A DNA stretch of 47,328 bases from Corallococcus interemptor (GCF_003668875.1 NZ_RAWM01000065.1:1-47328); one strand, 5' to 3'. Shown: positions 8,584 to 20,249, counted from the stretch's first letter. Translations and numbers: made by a program. Notes: a model not told the origin generated them from the sequence alone.

Positions 8584-9952
8584 CAGCCGCCGGGGCTGGC
8601 ACCGGAGCAGGAGGCTGGAGCTTCTGCCAGTCCTCCAGCGGCAGCGGCTTGGTGACCTTGAGCACGGACACGTCCACCTTCTCCTCGCGAGGCTCGGTGC
8701 GCGTGTCCTCGGTGACGGTGAAGCTCAGGCGGTTGATTTCATGCCCGTCCTCCGTCTCCAGCACGACGCGCCAGTCGCCCGGCTTGGGCGTGGTGCCCGG
8801 CTGCGCGTAGTAGCGGTAGCCGCCCTCGGAGCCATTGCTGCTCACGCTGGCCAGGAAGCCCTTGCCCAGCGCCGTCCAGCCCTTCTCCGGGTGGTCATGG
8901 AACCAGCGCACGCGCACGCGATACGGCTCGAAGCCCTTGGGCGCGAAGATGCGGAAGAAGTACACCGGCTGCTCGCCGGGCCGGACCATGAAGTCCTGGT
9001 CGCCGTGGTGGAACGCCGTCCAGACCTTCCACCAGGGCTGCGCCTCCGACGTCAGGTGATACACGCCCGGGGAGACGCGCTTCACCTGGTGGTAGATGCC
9101 GCTGTACTGCACCGCCAGGGGCACCGGCGGAATCACGCCCAGGAAGTAGCACGCGAGCAGCATCGCCTGCGCGCCGAAGCCGGGAATCGCCACCGTGCGC
9201 AGCAGCGCCTTCTCATCCGGCCGCCACCGCTTGAGCACGCGAAGCAGCCCATAAATGCTCCCACACCCCAGCACGACGGACAGCGTGAAGATCCACCACC
9301 CCACCCGTCCGAAGAGCACCGGCAGCAGCGACGCGAAGTACAGCGTCACACACAGGCTGAAGACGGCCACGCGGATGACGGGGCCCAGCTGCCGGAAGCG
9401 CGGCAGCTCATTGGCCACCAGCAGGCCGAACATGCCCGCCATGAACAGCAGCGGCGTGAAACCCGACGAGCTCTTGAAGAGGAACAGCGTGAACGCGCTC
9501 AGCAGGCTGCCCAGGAAGAAGTGCAGCGCGTCCTCGCGGAAGCGCCACACCTTCGCCAGCAGCTTCGGCGGCTCCGCGCCTTCCGGGTAGCGCTGCTCCA
9601 GCACGAGCAGGCCCGCGAGGATGGCCAGGTAGACGAAGTTCTGGACCCCCGTGAGCGCGTCGTCGACGGGGCTCAGCGTGAGGACGTCGTAGAGAAAGCC
9701 CGCGAAGAAGAAGAGGGCCATCTCCTGCTTCTCGTACCTCGCGCGGAACGCCTGCACGCGGTCCACCAGCGTGGGCGTCTTCTCCGTGCTGACCAGGTCG
9801 TCCGGATCCACGACCGCGGCGCCGGGCGTGGCGACCGCGACGTTCGCGCCGGGAGGCGGCAATCCGCCCTCGACCGGCACGCCGGGCACTTCGTTGGACG
9901 CGTCCTGCGGCTTCGACTCAGGCGGTGTGACGGTGAGCACGGCGGCTTTCAA
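8564..9952 (-). CDS. Membrane protein with C-terminal DUF2914 domain
   Basis: The protein has 462 residues. The first 60 are a polar Pro/Val-rich cytoplasmic stretch. About seven membrane helices follow between about 75 and 285 (for example MALFFFAGFLYDVLTL, LLVANELPRF, AMLLACYFLGVIPPVPL). The C-terminal 170 residues are soluble, and GDWRVVLETEDGHEINRLSFTV matches DUF2914. A Pro/Ala tail closes the protein. The family is found in several proteobacterial lineages and its role is unknown. A large membrane part joined to an extracytoplasmic beta domain suggests sensing or envelope maintenance, but this is only inference. Confidence 0.8.
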   Translation of the reverse strand: MKAAVLTVTPPESKPQDASNEVPGVPVEGGLPPPGANVAVATPGAAVVDPDDLVSTEKTPTLVDRVQAFRARYEKQEMALFFFAGFLYDVLTLSPVDDALTGVQNFVYLAILAGLLVLEQRYPEGAEPPKLLAKVWRFREDALHFFLGSLLSAFTLFLFKSSSGFTPLLFMAGMFGLLVANELPRFRQLGPVIRVAVFSLCVTLYFASLLPVLFGRVGWWIFTLSVVLGCGSIYGLLRVLKRWRPDEKALLRTVAIPGFGAQAMLLACYFLGVIPPVPLAVQYSGIYHQVKRVSPGVYHLTSEAQPWWKVWTAFHHGDQDFMVRPGEQPVYFFRIFAPKGFEPYRVRVRWFHDHPEKGWTALGKGFLASVSSNGSEGGYRYYAQPGTTPKPGDWRVVLETEDGHEINRLSFTVTEDTRTEPREEKVDVSVLKVTKPLPLEDWQKLQPPAPVPAPAAATAPAP

Positions 9953-10033
9953 CCCCTCTTGGCGACCGCCGCCCAGTCTACGCGGGGGACGGGGCCCGGG
10001 TCTTCCCCCCGGCCCCGCTCCCTCTGGAAGCGC

Positions 10034-10354
10034 CTACTTGCCGCCGGCGGCGACCAGGTCCTGCAGCTCGCCGCGCTCGGCCAGCTCCATCAGGATGTCC
10101 GACCCGCCCACGAACTTCCCGTGGATGTAGATCTGCGGAATCGTGGGCCAGTTGGAGTAGTCCTTGATGCCCTGGCGCACGTTGGGGTCCGCCAGCACGT
10201 CCACCGTGTGCACCGGGGTGCCCGTCTGCTGCAACAGCTGCAGGGCGCGCGCGGAGAAGCCGCACTGGGGGAACAGGGCGTTGCCCTTCATGAAGAGGAC
10301 GATGGGGTGCGTCTTCACCGTCTCGTCGAACTGGGCCTTGAGGGTCGGATCCAT
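10034..10354 (-). CDS. grxD: Monothiol glutaredoxin, Grx4 family
   Basis: The protein has 106 residues. The active site is CGFS (31-34) in FPQCGFSARAL, followed by the cis-Pro WPTIPQIYIHGKFVGGSDI segment. These are the marks of CGFS glutaredoxins, which bind a glutathione-ligated [2Fe-2S] cluster and pass it to partner proteins. GGAG precedes the ATG at 10354 with good spacing. The gene lies 17 bases after a BolA-family gene on the same strand. Grx4 and BolA proteins form known [2Fe-2S] heterodimers, so the pairing supports a joint role in iron-sulfur handling. Confidence 0.95.
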   Translation of the reverse strand: MDPTLKAQFDETVKTHPIVLFMKGNALFPQCGFSARALQLLQQTGTPVHTVDVLADPNVRQGIKDYSNWPTIPQIYIHGKFVGGSDILMELAERGELQDLVAAGGK

Positions 10355-10371
10355 GAGTCGTTGCTCCTTCT

Positions 10372-10629
10372 TCAGCGGTTCCCGAGCTTCTTCCACTGCT
10401 CGGGCGAATAGGTCTTGAGCGCCAGCGCGTGCAGCTCGCCGGACTTCAGCCACGGCTGCAGCGGCGCGTACACCAGCTGGTGCTGCTCCACCATCGTCTT
10501 GCCGGTGAAGGCGGGGGAGACGACGCGCGCCTCGAAGTGGTCTCCCGTCCCCGTGGTGTCGTTCAACTCCACCTCCGAGCCCGGCAGGGCGTCCAGGAGG
10601 TAACGGCGAAGCGTCTCTGCGTCGAGCAT
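10372..10629 (-). CDS. BolA/IbaG-family protein
   Basis: The product has 85 residues. It carries the family core GDHFEARVVSPAFTGKTMVEQHQLVY and the ending SGELHALALKTYSPEQW. The His in ELHAL and the one in EQHQ are usual cluster or partner contacts. BolA-type proteins act with monothiol glutaredoxins as [2Fe-2S] partners. The ATG at 10629 overlaps the TGA of the preceding yqgE gene (TGATG), which suggests translational coupling. A run of G before the start can serve as ribosome site. The Grx4 gene follows 17 bases on. Confidence 0.93.
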   Translation of the reverse strand: MLDAETLRRYLLDALPGSEVELNDTTGTGDHFEARVVSPAFTGKTMVEQHQLVYAPLQPWLKSGELHALALKTYSPEQWKKLGNR

Positions 10630-11186
10630 CAGTTCATCCCCTTTCCCATCACCAGCATGGCCGGGTCCACGCCCAGCCCGCGCAGGGTGGCATCCCACAA
10701 CTTCGCCGGGTCCTGCCCCAGCACCGCGTCCGCGGTGGCGTCCGCGTACAGCCACGAGCCCGCGGCGATTTCGCTCTCCAGCTGCTTGGGCCCCCAGCCC
10801 GCGTACCCCAGGCAGAAGCGCACGCGCGGGTTCGTCCGTTGCAACAGGGGCCCCAGCGCGTCCAGGGTGACGCTCAGGTAGAGGCCGGGCAGGACGGTGT
10901 GCTTCTCCGCGACGGAGTCATCGTCGTGCAGGACGAAGCCCCGCTGAGGTTCCACCGGGCCGCCCACGAACACCGGCTGCGACACGCGGTCCGTCGAGAT
11001 GTCCATCGACTGACCGCGCGCCAGCTCACCGAGCGTCAGGGGCGCTCCCCGGTTCACGACGAGCCCCATGGAGCCCGTCTCCCCGTGTTCGATCATCAGG
11101 ATGACCGACCGGTAGAAGTTCGGGTCTCCAAGCTGGGGCATGGCCAGCAGGAAGCCGGAGGCAAGGTTCTTCACGCCAGGGAGCAT
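10629..11186 (-). CDS. YqgE/AlgH family protein (DUF179)
   Basis: The product has 185 residues. Family motifs are LASGFLLAMPQLGDPNFYRSV, EHGETGSMGLVVNR, VFVGGPVEPQRGFVLH and CLGYAGWGPKQLESEI. YqgE/AlgH proteins are widely conserved soluble proteins of unclear biochemical role, first named for an effect on alginate synthesis in Pseudomonas. I give ATG 11186 as start because family proteins normally begin about ten residues before the FLLAMPQL motif. A GTG at 11234, directly after the stop of the receiver gene, would add 16 residues and would suit coupling. The gene forms a tight cluster with bolA and grxD. Confidence 0.9.
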   Translation of the reverse strand: MLPGVKNLASGFLLAMPQLGDPNFYRSVILMIEHGETGSMGLVVNRGAPLTLGELARGQSMDISTDRVSQPVFVGGPVEPQRGFVLHDDDSVAEKHTVLPGLYLSVTLDALGPLLQRTNPRVRFCLGYAGWGPKQLESEIAAGSWLYADATADAVLGQDPAKLWDATLRGLGVDPAMLVMGKGMN

Positions 11187-11234
11187 CGGGTGTCCGGCGG
11201 GGGTGTGCAACCGGAACCCGCTCCCCTGCCGCAC

Positions 11235-11684
11235 TCAGTGCCAGCTCTGGTGCTTGGACTTCAGCGCCTTGGCCAGCTTCTCCGGATCCAACGGCTTGCC
11301 GATGAAGAGGTCCGCGCCCAGGCCCTTGCACTTGCGCGCGGTGGCCGCGTCGCTCATTGCGCTGACGCCAATGAGCACGGCCTGCGGGAACTTCTCGCGC
11401 AGCTTGGACATGAGGGTGGTGCCGCTCCTGCCGGGCAGGAACACGTCCACGATGGCGGCGTCCATGCGCTTGTTGCGCACGGCGAACTCGGCCTCCTCCG
11501 CGCTGCCCACGGGCATGGCGTCGTAGCCCCAGGTGCTCACCAGCTCCACCAGGAGCTCGCGGTGCGCGGCGTCGTCTTCCACCACCAGCACCGCGCCGCG
11601 GACCATCTCCTTGCGCAGACCGTCGTCGCGCGGACGCTCATCACGGGCAGGCGAGAGGGGGATTTCTTCCGTCGGGAGCGACAT
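11235..11684 (-). CDS. Stand-alone response-regulator receiver protein
   Basis: The protein has 149 residues: 28 polar residues, then one receiver domain and nothing after it. The acidic pair is E36/D37 with D38 (VVEDD), the phospho-acceptor is D80 (AAIVDVFLPG), the switch Ser is near 108 (GVSAM), and the conserved Lys is K130 (FIGKPL). Lone receivers of this kind usually relay phosphate or bind a partner protein; they do not bind DNA. The ATG at 11684 is preceded by AGGTG. Its stop touches a possible GTG start of the YqgE gene, so the four genes down to grxD may share one transcript. No histidine kinase is encoded nearby. Confidence 0.88.
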   Translation of the reverse strand: MSLPTEEIPLSPARDERPRDDGLRKEMVRGAVLVVEDDAAHRELLVELVSTWGYDAMPVGSAEEAEFAVRNKRMDAAIVDVFLPGRSGTTLMSKLREKFPQAVLIGVSAMSDAATARKCKGLGADLFIGKPLDPEKLAKALKSKHQSWH

Positions 11685-11702
11685 GGTGTTCACCTGAGGG
11701 CA

Positions 11703-11728
11703 AAGGGTTTCCGTTCGAGTGAAACCTT
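11703..11728 (-). terminator. Possible weak terminator after the peptide transporter genes
   Basis: AAGGTTTC pairs with GAAACCCTT with one bulge (read on the minus strand). It is followed by TTTGCCC and sits between the permease stop at 11750 and the receiver start at 11684. The short T-run makes it weak. Confidence 0.35.
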
Positions 11729-11749
11729 CTCCCCAATGTGCGGCATTCC

Positions 11750-12562
11750 TCACACTTGGCGACGGCGACCTCCCCCCAGTGCCTGTGAGGCAAGCGAGGC
11801 GCCGAGCACCAGCAGCACGAGCAGTCCCCAGGCGGGAATCACCACGCGGCCGCCGCCCTCGTAGATGAGCGCGGCGTAGGAGGTCCCCAGGTAGCGGCCC
11901 AGGGACATGGGCTCCATGCGGGCGATGCCGAAGAAGCTCACCGTGGACTCGGTGAGGATGGCGTTCGGCAGGCGGCTGAGGAATACGGCGAGCACGAAGG
12001 GGCGCAACAGCGGCCACAGGTGCACGCGCAGGATGTGCACCCCGCCACCGCCCAGGGCGCGAGCGGCGGCCACGTACTCCTGGCCCTCCAGCGTGGCCAG
12101 GCGGTCTCGGAACATGCGCGCGGGGCCGGCCCAGCCCACCAGGGCCAGCGACGTCACCATCAAACCAAAGGGCCCCAGGCCGCCGCCCATGCCCGCGTCC
12201 ATGAGGGACTGGCCGGCGAGCTGGAGCACCATCACCACGAGCACGTCGGGCAGCGCGAACATGGCATCCACGGCGCGAAGCACCACCTGCTCCGTCACGC
12301 CGCCGGACAGCCGCGCGAGCGCCGCGACGGCCAGCCCCACCACGGTGGACAGCGCACCGGCCGCGAGCCCCACGGCCAGGGACACCCACAGGCCACCGAA
12401 GGCCAGCTCGCACACGCTCCGGTCCGGGCGGTTGAGGTCCCAGCCAAGCGGACAGGTCCGCGCAAGAGCATCGGGGAACAGGCGTCCGGCCACGAGGCTC
12501 AAGAGGCCCAGGCCCACGAGGAGGACCAGCCCCACCCAGGCGCGCAGGGGAACGCGGCTCAA
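11750..12562 (-). CDS. Peptide-type ABC transporter permease, OppC/DppC family
   Basis: The product has 270 residues with about six hydrophobic segments. The cytoplasmic coupling loop EYVAAARALGGGGVHILRVHLWP is the EAA motif that docks onto the transporter ATPase. A later segment, ILTESTVSFFGIA, corresponds to the AxLSFLGLG region of OppC proteins. The TTG start at 12562 overlaps the TGA of the upstream permease gene (TTGA), which indicates translational coupling. With the upstream permease and binding protein it forms an import system for peptides or similar solutes. No ATPase gene is present in the window. Confidence 0.85.
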   Translation of the reverse strand: MSRVPLRAWVGLVLLVGLGLLSLVAGRLFPDALARTCPLGWDLNRPDRSVCELAFGGLWVSLAVGLAAGALSTVVGLAVAALARLSGGVTEQVVLRAVDAMFALPDVLVVMVLQLAGQSLMDAGMGGGLGPFGLMVTSLALVGWAGPARMFRDRLATLEGQEYVAAARALGGGGVHILRVHLWPLLRPFVLAVFLSRLPNAILTESTVSFFGIARMEPMSLGRYLGTSYAALIYEGGGRVVIPAWGLLVLLVLGASLASQALGGGRRRQV

Positions 12563-13443
12563 GCGCGGGCCTCCCGGGCGCGCGGATCCACGAGCATGCG
12601 CAAGAGCTCCACGGTGAGGCTCACGACGACGAGCACGGTGGCGAAGGTGGTGGTGGACACGACGACGACGGCGACCTGCTTGTTGAGCACGGCGAGCACG
12701 TAGAGCTGGCCGAAGTAGGGCAACCCGAAGACGCGCTCCGCGGCGAACGAACCCGCGAGCAGGGCCGTGGCGACGGGAGTCACGGCATCCAGGAGCGCGG
12801 GCCACACGTTGGGAAGCACATGGCGGCGCAGCACGGTGCCAGGGTCCAGGCCCTTGCTGAGCGCGGTGCGCACGTAGTCGCGGGACAGCTCGGTCTCCAG
12901 GGCATCGCCCACGAGCGTGCCCAGGAAGGTCCCCGGCCAGATGGCGATGACCACGGCCGCGCAAAGCTCCGGCAGCAGGTGTCCGCGCTCCACCACGGCC
13001 GGAGCCAGCAGCAGCGCGGGGATGAACACGGGCGTCCCGAAGGCGATGGCCGGGAGCACGTCCCCGAGCACGGCGAAGCGGCCCCGCCGCCACCGGGTGC
13101 GAAGGAGCGCGAAGCCCACGGCCCAGGCCAGCGCGAGAGGAAGCGCGACGAGCCCCACGCCCACGCTGCCGGAGAGTTTCTGCAGCAGCTCATCCCCGGT
13201 GATGCCCTGAGCACTGGTGCCCAGGCGCTCTCCGGCGAACAGCTTCTCCCAGGGACGAAGGAACCCGAGCGGTTCACCGATGCCCAGGTCCCGCTGGTAC
13301 GAAGCCGCCAGCTCCGGAGACACCTGACGCTTGTTGTCGCTCTCCGTGGTGAGCGGCAGCGCGGCCATGAGGAAGTACGAGGCCACCGCCACCACCGGCA
13401 CGAGCACAAGCTGGCGCACGAGGCGCGTCGCGATGAGGCGCAT
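12559..13443 (-). CDS. Peptide-type ABC transporter permease, OppB/DppB family
   Basis: The protein has 294 residues. It begins with the usual amphipathic RLIATRLVRQLVLVPVV helix, followed by a periplasmic loop (about 35-85) and five more hydrophobic segments. The coupling loop is DYVRTALSKGLDPGTVLRRHVLPN, a good EAA-type motif. A final FAAERVFGLPYFGQLYVLAVLNK stretch is typical of OppB. Its start is three bases after the stop of the binding protein gene, and its end overlaps the second permease. Confidence 0.88.
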   Translation of the reverse strand: MRLIATRLVRQLVLVPVVAVASYFLMAALPLTTESDNKRQVSPELAASYQRDLGIGEPLGFLRPWEKLFAGERLGTSAQGITGDELLQKLSGSVGVGLVALPLALAWAVGFALLRTRWRRGRFAVLGDVLPAIAFGTPVFIPALLLAPAVVERGHLLPELCAAVVIAIWPGTFLGTLVGDALETELSRDYVRTALSKGLDPGTVLRRHVLPNVWPALLDAVTPVATALLAGSFAAERVFGLPYFGQLYVLAVLNKQVAVVVVSTTTFATVLVVVSLTVELLRMLVDPRAREARA

Positions 13444-13446
13444 GCG

Positions 13447-15153
13447 CTAGGGCCCCTGCCCTTCCGCGCGAGCCGAGGCCGACTCATCCGGCCCCAGTCG
13501 CAGCGCGCGCAGCGCGAGGAAGTTGAACGGATCCACGTCCAGGCCGTGCAGCCGGGCCCGCGCGCGGAAGTAGCGGTCCGGGTGGTACAGCGGCGCGATG
13601 ACGGCCTGCTCCCCCACCAGCACCTCCTGCGCCTTCGCGTACAGCTCGCGCGCGTGCACGGGGTCCGGGTCGCCGTCCGCCTCCTCCAGCAGCAGCTCGA
13701 AGCGGCGCATCGGCTCGCCGCCGTCCTGCGTCTCCCAGCCCGTCTGGTGGTTGCCCTGCCGTTCGAACAGCGTGAAGAACGTGTTCGGGTGCGCGTAGTC
13801 CGCGCCCAACCGCCGCAGGTACAGGTCATACGCACGAGGCCCCTGCGGCGTCCTGCGCGCCACCTCCGCGGAGTAGTCCGACCGCGAATCCACCACCACC
13901 CGCACGCCCACCTTCGCCAGCTGCGCGGCGATGCGCTCCGCCAGCGCCTCCTCTGGCACGAACGAATCCCCCGCCTTCACCACCAGCCGCAGCGGCCGGT
14001 CCAACCCCTTCGCCCCCGCCAGCTCCGCCTTCGCCCGCTCCGGCTCGTAGCGAGGCAGCCGCGCCGCCTGCTCCGGCGTCGCCGCCTCCGGAAGCTCCGG
14101 AGGCAGCAACACGTTCGTCGCACGCGCGGCGGGCAAGAGCCCCGCGAGCAGCGCCTCCCGGTCCAACGCCCGCGCCAGCGCTTGGCGCACCTCCGGCCGG
14201 TCCAACGGCGGGCGCTCCGTGTTGAAGGCCAGGAAGTACGTGGACAACAGCGGCTCACGCTTCAGGTCCGCGGCCCGCATCCCACGCAGCGCCGCCGCGC
14301 TGTCCACGAACACGAAGTCCACCCGGCCCCGCTCATACAGCGCCGGGCCGATCTCCGACTTCATCAGCGTCAGCACCGGCGCCGGCGTCTCACCCGGTCC
14401 CAGCGGCGGCGGAAACGCGCTGCGCGGGTTGTAGACCAGCCGGACGCGCTCACCCGCGCGGTCCCACCGCTCGACGCGATAGGGCCCCACCGCCAGCGGA
14501 CGCCCGTCGCGAGGCCGGTCGAAGTAGTCGCGCACCGCCTCGTCCGGCTTCCCCTCCAGGTCCGCCGAAGGCGCGGGAAAGAACAGGTACACGTTCGCGA
14601 GCCGCGCCAGGAAGTAGCTCCGGGGCCGGGCAAGCGTCACCCGCAGCGTCCGGGCATCCACCGCCTCCACTCCAACCCTGGACAGCGCACCCTTCACCTC
14701 CGCCTCCGGAGCCCCGCGCTCCAGCAGCGCGAGCACCGCCTCCGCGCCCTCCAGGTCCGCCATCTCGCCGCGCTCGCGGCCCAGGAGCGCCCGGTGCCAA
14801 CCGAAGACGAAGTCGCGCGCCGTGACGGGAGAACCGTCCGACCACGTCACCTCCGGACGCAGGTGGAACGTGTAGACCTCATGCCCGGCCGCGTCCGTCT
14901 CGCGCTCCCACCGCTCCGCCAGGCCCGGCTGCACCGAGTGGTCCGCCCCCAGCGTGGTGAGCCCCTTCTGCGTGGCCAGCATCACCGGGTAGTTCACCCA
15001 GCTCTGCGGATCCGAATGGCTCCAGTCGAGCGTGGTGGGCATCGCCGGCACCACCACCTTCACGCCCGGCTCGGGCTGGAAGCCGCACGGCCCGCAGGCC
15101 GCGGCCATCACCAGCACCAGGGAGTAGGACAAAATTCGCGCGCGGGGGGCCAC
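13447..15153 (-). CDS. Extracellular solute-binding lipoprotein, family 5 (OppA/DppA type)
   Basis: The product has 568 residues. A lipoprotein signal ([14 protein letters not shown], acceptor Cys 20) is followed by [23 protein letters not shown] and [18 protein letters not shown], the standard motifs of family 5 binding proteins. The [18 protein letters not shown] segment is also typical. It probably captures peptides or other oligomers in the periplasm for the two permeases that follow directly. I chose GTG 15153 because an open frame further upstream runs through the lon terminator hairpin. The ribosome site is poor (GGGGA touching the start), and TTG 15132 is an alternative. Confidence 0.85.
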   Translation of the reverse strand: MAPRARILSYSLVLVMAAACGPCGFQPEPGVKVVVPAMPTTLDWSHSDPQSWVNYPVMLATQKGLTTLGADHSVQPGLAERWERETDAAGHEVYTFHLRPEVTWSDGSPVTARDFVFGWHRALLGRERGEMADLEGAEAVLALLERGAPEAEVKGALSRVGVEAVDARTLRVTLARPRSYFLARLANVYLFFPAPSADLEGKPDEAVRDYFDRPRDGRPLAVGPYRVERWDRAGERVRLVYNPRSAFPPPLGPGETPAPVLTLMKSEIGPALYERGRVDFVFVDSAAALRGMRAADLKREPLLSTYFLAFNTERPPLDRPEVRQALARALDREALLAGLLPAARATNVLLPPELPEAATPEQAARLPRYEPERAKAELAGAKGLDRPLRLVVKAGDSFVPEEALAERIAAQLAKVGVRVVVDSRSDYSAEVARRTPQGPRAYDLYLRRLGADYAHPNTFFTLFERQGNHQTGWETQDGGEPMRRFELLLEEADGDPDPVHARELYAKAQEVLVGEQAVIAPLYHPDRYFRARARLHGLDVDPFNFLALRALRLGPDESASARAEGQGP

Positions 15154-15181
15154 TCCCCGCGTTGTACCCCGACCCGCGCGC

Positions 15182-15237
15182 AAAAAAGAGAGAAGCCAGG
15201 AGACCGGCGACTCCTGGTCGGCCGGCATCCTGGCTTC
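15182..15237 (-). terminator. Intrinsic terminator of lon with alternative stems
   Basis: On the minus strand GAAGCCAGGA (15237-15228) pairs with TCCTGGCTTC (15201-15192), followed by TCTC and a run of six T (15187-15182). An inner alternative, CCAGGAG (15217-15211) with CTCCTGG (15202-15196), uses part of the same 3' arm and sits closer to the T-run. It separates lon from the peptide-transport genes. Confidence 0.85.
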
Positions 15238-15276
15238 GTCACTGCCCGGCCCCCTCAAGGGGCCGGAAGCTCAACT

Positions 15277-17730
<2,454 letters not shown>

Positions 17731-17873
17731 GTATCCGCCACCCGCTGGCCTGCCAAACAGGCAAGCCCTTCAAGAGTTGCCCACATGCCCGCCTGGCGCG
17801 CATGCAGGGTGAAACGCTGCTCTATAACACGCCGGTCGCAGGACCCGTTCCCCGCTCAAGATGAGGGGTCCGC

Positions 17874-17907
17874 CCCCTGCCTTCAAGGGAACACCGAGAG
17901 GCAGGGG
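17874..17907 (-). terminator. Hairpin after the S9 peptidase gene
   Basis: CCCCTGCCT (17874-17882) pairs perfectly with AGGCAGGGG (17899-17907) around a 16-base loop. It lies 18 bases after the peptidase stop and before lon. No T-run follows, so it may be a Rho-assisted terminator or an mRNA end stabiliser. Confidence 0.35.
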
Positions 17908-17924
17908 TGTGTCCTCCCGCCATT

Positions 17925-20126
17925 CTAGCGGCTCTCGGCCGCTACCCCGGCATCCGGCCGGGCGACATCCAGCGCCTGGAAGAGGAAGGCATACATGTCC
18001 ACGCTGGACTCGATGGCCTTGGCCACCTGGTCCGCCCCTCCGTGACCCGCGTTCGCCTCGATGCGTAGCAGCGTGGGCGCGGAATTGCCCTTCGCGTTCT
18101 GCACCGCCGCCACGAACTTGCGCGCGTGCATGGGGTCCACGCGGTCGTCGTGGTCCGAGCTCATCATCAGGAGCGCCGGGTACCGCACGTCCTGCTTCAC
18201 GTGGTGGTAGGGCGAATAGGCGTACAGGGTCTTGAACTGACCAGCGTCCTCCGCCGACCCGTACTCCGGCACCCAGGTCCGCCCGCTGCCGAACAGGTGG
18301 AAGCGCACCATGTCCAGGAGCGGCACCCCGCACACCACCGCGCCGTACAGCTCCGGGCGCTGCGTCATGGCCGCGCCCACCAGCAGGCCGCCGTTGCTGC
18401 CGCCGTAGATGGCCAGCTTCTTGGCCTGCGTGTACTTCTCCTTCGCCAGGTACTCGGCCGCGCCCGCGAAGTCGTCGAAGACGTTCTGCTTGTTCGCGCC
18501 CCGGCCCGCCTCGTGCCACGCGGTGCCGTACTCACCGCCGCCGCGCAGGTTGGCCACCGCGTAGACGCCGCCCGCGTCCAGCCACGGCAGGATGCTGGCG
18601 CGGAAGGAGGGCTGCATGCTGACGAGGAAGCCGCCATAGCCGTACAGCAGCGTGGGCGCGTTGCCGTCCTTCTTCAGGCCCTTCTTGTGGACGAGGAACA
18701 TGGGCACCTTCGTGCCGTCCTTCGACGTGAAGAAGACCTGCTCCGTGGTGTACGCGTCCGGGTCCATGGGCACCTCCACCTTCGCCCACAGGTCCACCTT
18801 CCCGCTCTTCACGGACGTCCGGTACACCTGCCGGGGCGTGGTGAAGGAGCTGTAGGAGAAGTACGCGTCGTCCTGGTCCTCCAGGCCCGTCAGGTTGCTG
18901 GCGGCGCCCACGCCGGGCAGCTGCACGGTGCGCACCGGCTTGCCCTCCAGCGTGGTGATACGCAGCTCCGTCGTCACGTCCTTGAGGTACTCCAGCGCCA
19001 GGTGGCCGCCCACCAGCGACACGCTCTCCAGCGTGGCCTTGGGGTCCTCCGGCACCAGCTCCTTCCAGTTCGCCCGGTCCGCCTTCCTGGGGTCCACGGC
19101 GAAGATGCGCTGGCGCGGGGCGCCCTCGTCGGTGACGACGTAGAAGCGGTCCTTCCACGCGAGCACGGTGTACTTGGCGCCCTTGCCCTTCACGAGCAGC
19201 CGCCAGTCCTTGTCCGCCGGGTGCTTCCAGTAGACGTCGTTCTCGCTCCAGCCGCGCAGGATGGAGGCGAAGAGGTACTTGCCGTCGCGCGACAGGTCGC
19301 CCTGGAGGAACGTCGTCGGGTCGCCGGTGCGCTCGTGCACCACGACGTCCTTCTTCGGGTCCTCGCCCAGCTTGTGGAACTTGAGCTCGGTGTAGCCCGG
19401 GCGCGCGTCCACCGGGATGGAGGCGTCCGTGGGCAGCCACTCGTAGTAGAAGCCCTTGCCGTCCGGGGTCCAGTTCGTGTTGGCGTACTTCGCGCCCTCG
19501 ATCACGTCGACCTTGGACCACTCACCGGTGTCCACGTCGATGACGTGCAGGGTGGCCTCGTCCGCGGCGTTGGGGCGCACCGCGAAGGCCACGCGCTTGC
19601 CGTCCCACGACGGCACCCAGCGGCCCAGGGACACCGGGGCGTCCTTGCTCATGGCGTTGGGGTCCAGCAGCACCTTCTCCTGTCCGGACTCGCCGTCCTT
19701 CCAGTAGACGATGGCCTTCTCCTTGTCCTTGTGGGTCCGCATGTAGAAGAAGCGGTTGCCCCGGCGGAACGGCGCCGTCACGGAGTCCACGTAGAACAGC
19801 TCCGTGAAGCGCTTCTCCAGCGCGGCGCGGCCCGGCAGCTTCTCCAGCGCGGCGCGGGCGAAGCCGTCCTGCGCCTTCATCCAGGCCTGGACCTCCGGGG
19901 CCTTCTCGTCCTCCAGCCAGCGGTACGGGTCCGCCACCTGCTGTCCATGCAGCGTGTCCATCACCGCGTCGGAACGGGTCGCCGGGTAGGCCATGCGGGA
20001 AGGGCCCTCCTGGGCCGGAGCGCTCTGCGTCGCTGGGGACGCGGCGGGGGCTTCGTCACGCGTGGCTTCCTTCGCGGAGGTGCACGCCACGAGCGACAGC
20101 AGGGCAGGCATGAGGAGCTTTCTCAT
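17925..20126 (-). CDS. Prolyl oligopeptidase family serine peptidase (S9A), lipoprotein
   Basis: The product has 733 residues. A short lipoprotein signal ([13 protein letters not shown]) is followed by an Ala/Pro-rich linker. Then comes [27 protein letters not shown], the classical opening of S9A proteins, and a seven-bladed propeller of about 350 residues. The C-terminal hydrolase domain has catalytic Ser577 in GGSNGG, with Asp in [10 protein letters not shown] and His in NAGHGG. It cleaves after proline in short peptides, here probably at the cell envelope. I chose ATG 20126 because the frame upstream runs through the two clpX terminators. Its position between clpX and lon is unusual. Confidence 0.93.
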   Translation of the reverse strand: MRKLLMPALLSLVACTSAKEATRDEAPAASPATQSAPAQEGPSRMAYPATRSDAVMDTLHGQQVADPYRWLEDEKAPEVQAWMKAQDGFARAALEKLPGRAALEKRFTELFYVDSVTAPFRRGNRFFYMRTHKDKEKAIVYWKDGESGQEKVLLDPNAMSKDAPVSLGRWVPSWDGKRVAFAVRPNAADEATLHVIDVDTGEWSKVDVIEGAKYANTNWTPDGKGFYYEWLPTDASIPVDARPGYTELKFHKLGEDPKKDVVVHERTGDPTTFLQGDLSRDGKYLFASILRGWSENDVYWKHPADKDWRLLVKGKGAKYTVLAWKDRFYVVTDEGAPRQRIFAVDPRKADRANWKELVPEDPKATLESVSLVGGHLALEYLKDVTTELRITTLEGKPVRTVQLPGVGAASNLTGLEDQDDAYFSYSSFTTPRQVYRTSVKSGKVDLWAKVEVPMDPDAYTTEQVFFTSKDGTKVPMFLVHKKGLKKDGNAPTLLYGYGGFLVSMQPSFRASILPWLDAGGVYAVANLRGGGEYGTAWHEAGRGANKQNVFDDFAGAAEYLAKEKYTQAKKLAIYGGSNGGLLVGAAMTQRPELYGAVVCGVPLLDMVRFHLFGSGRTWVPEYGSAEDAGQFKTLYAYSPYHHVKQDVRYPALLMMSSDHDDRVDPMHARKFVAAVQNAKGNSAPTLLRIEANAGHGGADQVAKAIESSVDMYAFLFQALDVARPDAGVAAESR

Positions 20127-20166
20127 GGGGTACAGCAGATACAAGAAGCCCCCCGCCCCGGCCCGC

Positions 20167-20190
20167 AAAAAAGCGTGGGCCGCGCCACGC
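20167..20190 (-). terminator. Intrinsic terminator, second of two after clpX
   Basis: On the minus strand GCGTGG (20190-20185) pairs with CCACGC (20178-20173) around a six-base loop, followed directly by six T (20172-20167). This is a classic Rho-independent terminator. Confidence 0.85.
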
Positions 20191-20215
20191 CTGGATGCCC
20201 CCTGGGAAAGACGAA

Positions 20216-20249
20216 GGGCGCGTCCCGGTCCCATGACCGTGACGCGCCC
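20216..20249 (-). terminator. Long hairpin, first of two after clpX
   Basis: GGGCGCGTC (20216-20224) pairs with GACGCGCCC (20241-20249). An inner CGGTC/GACCG stem closes a four-base loop after one mismatch, so the hairpin is nearly perfect over 15 base pairs. On the minus strand it is followed by TTCGTCTTTCC. It lies 46 bases after the clpX stop codon and precedes the second terminator. Confidence 0.7.

Noticed and set aside
15154-15258. N-terminal extension of the solute-binding protein to 15258
   Set aside because: The extra codons run through the lon terminator hairpin and would put about 45 residues before the lipoprotein signal core.
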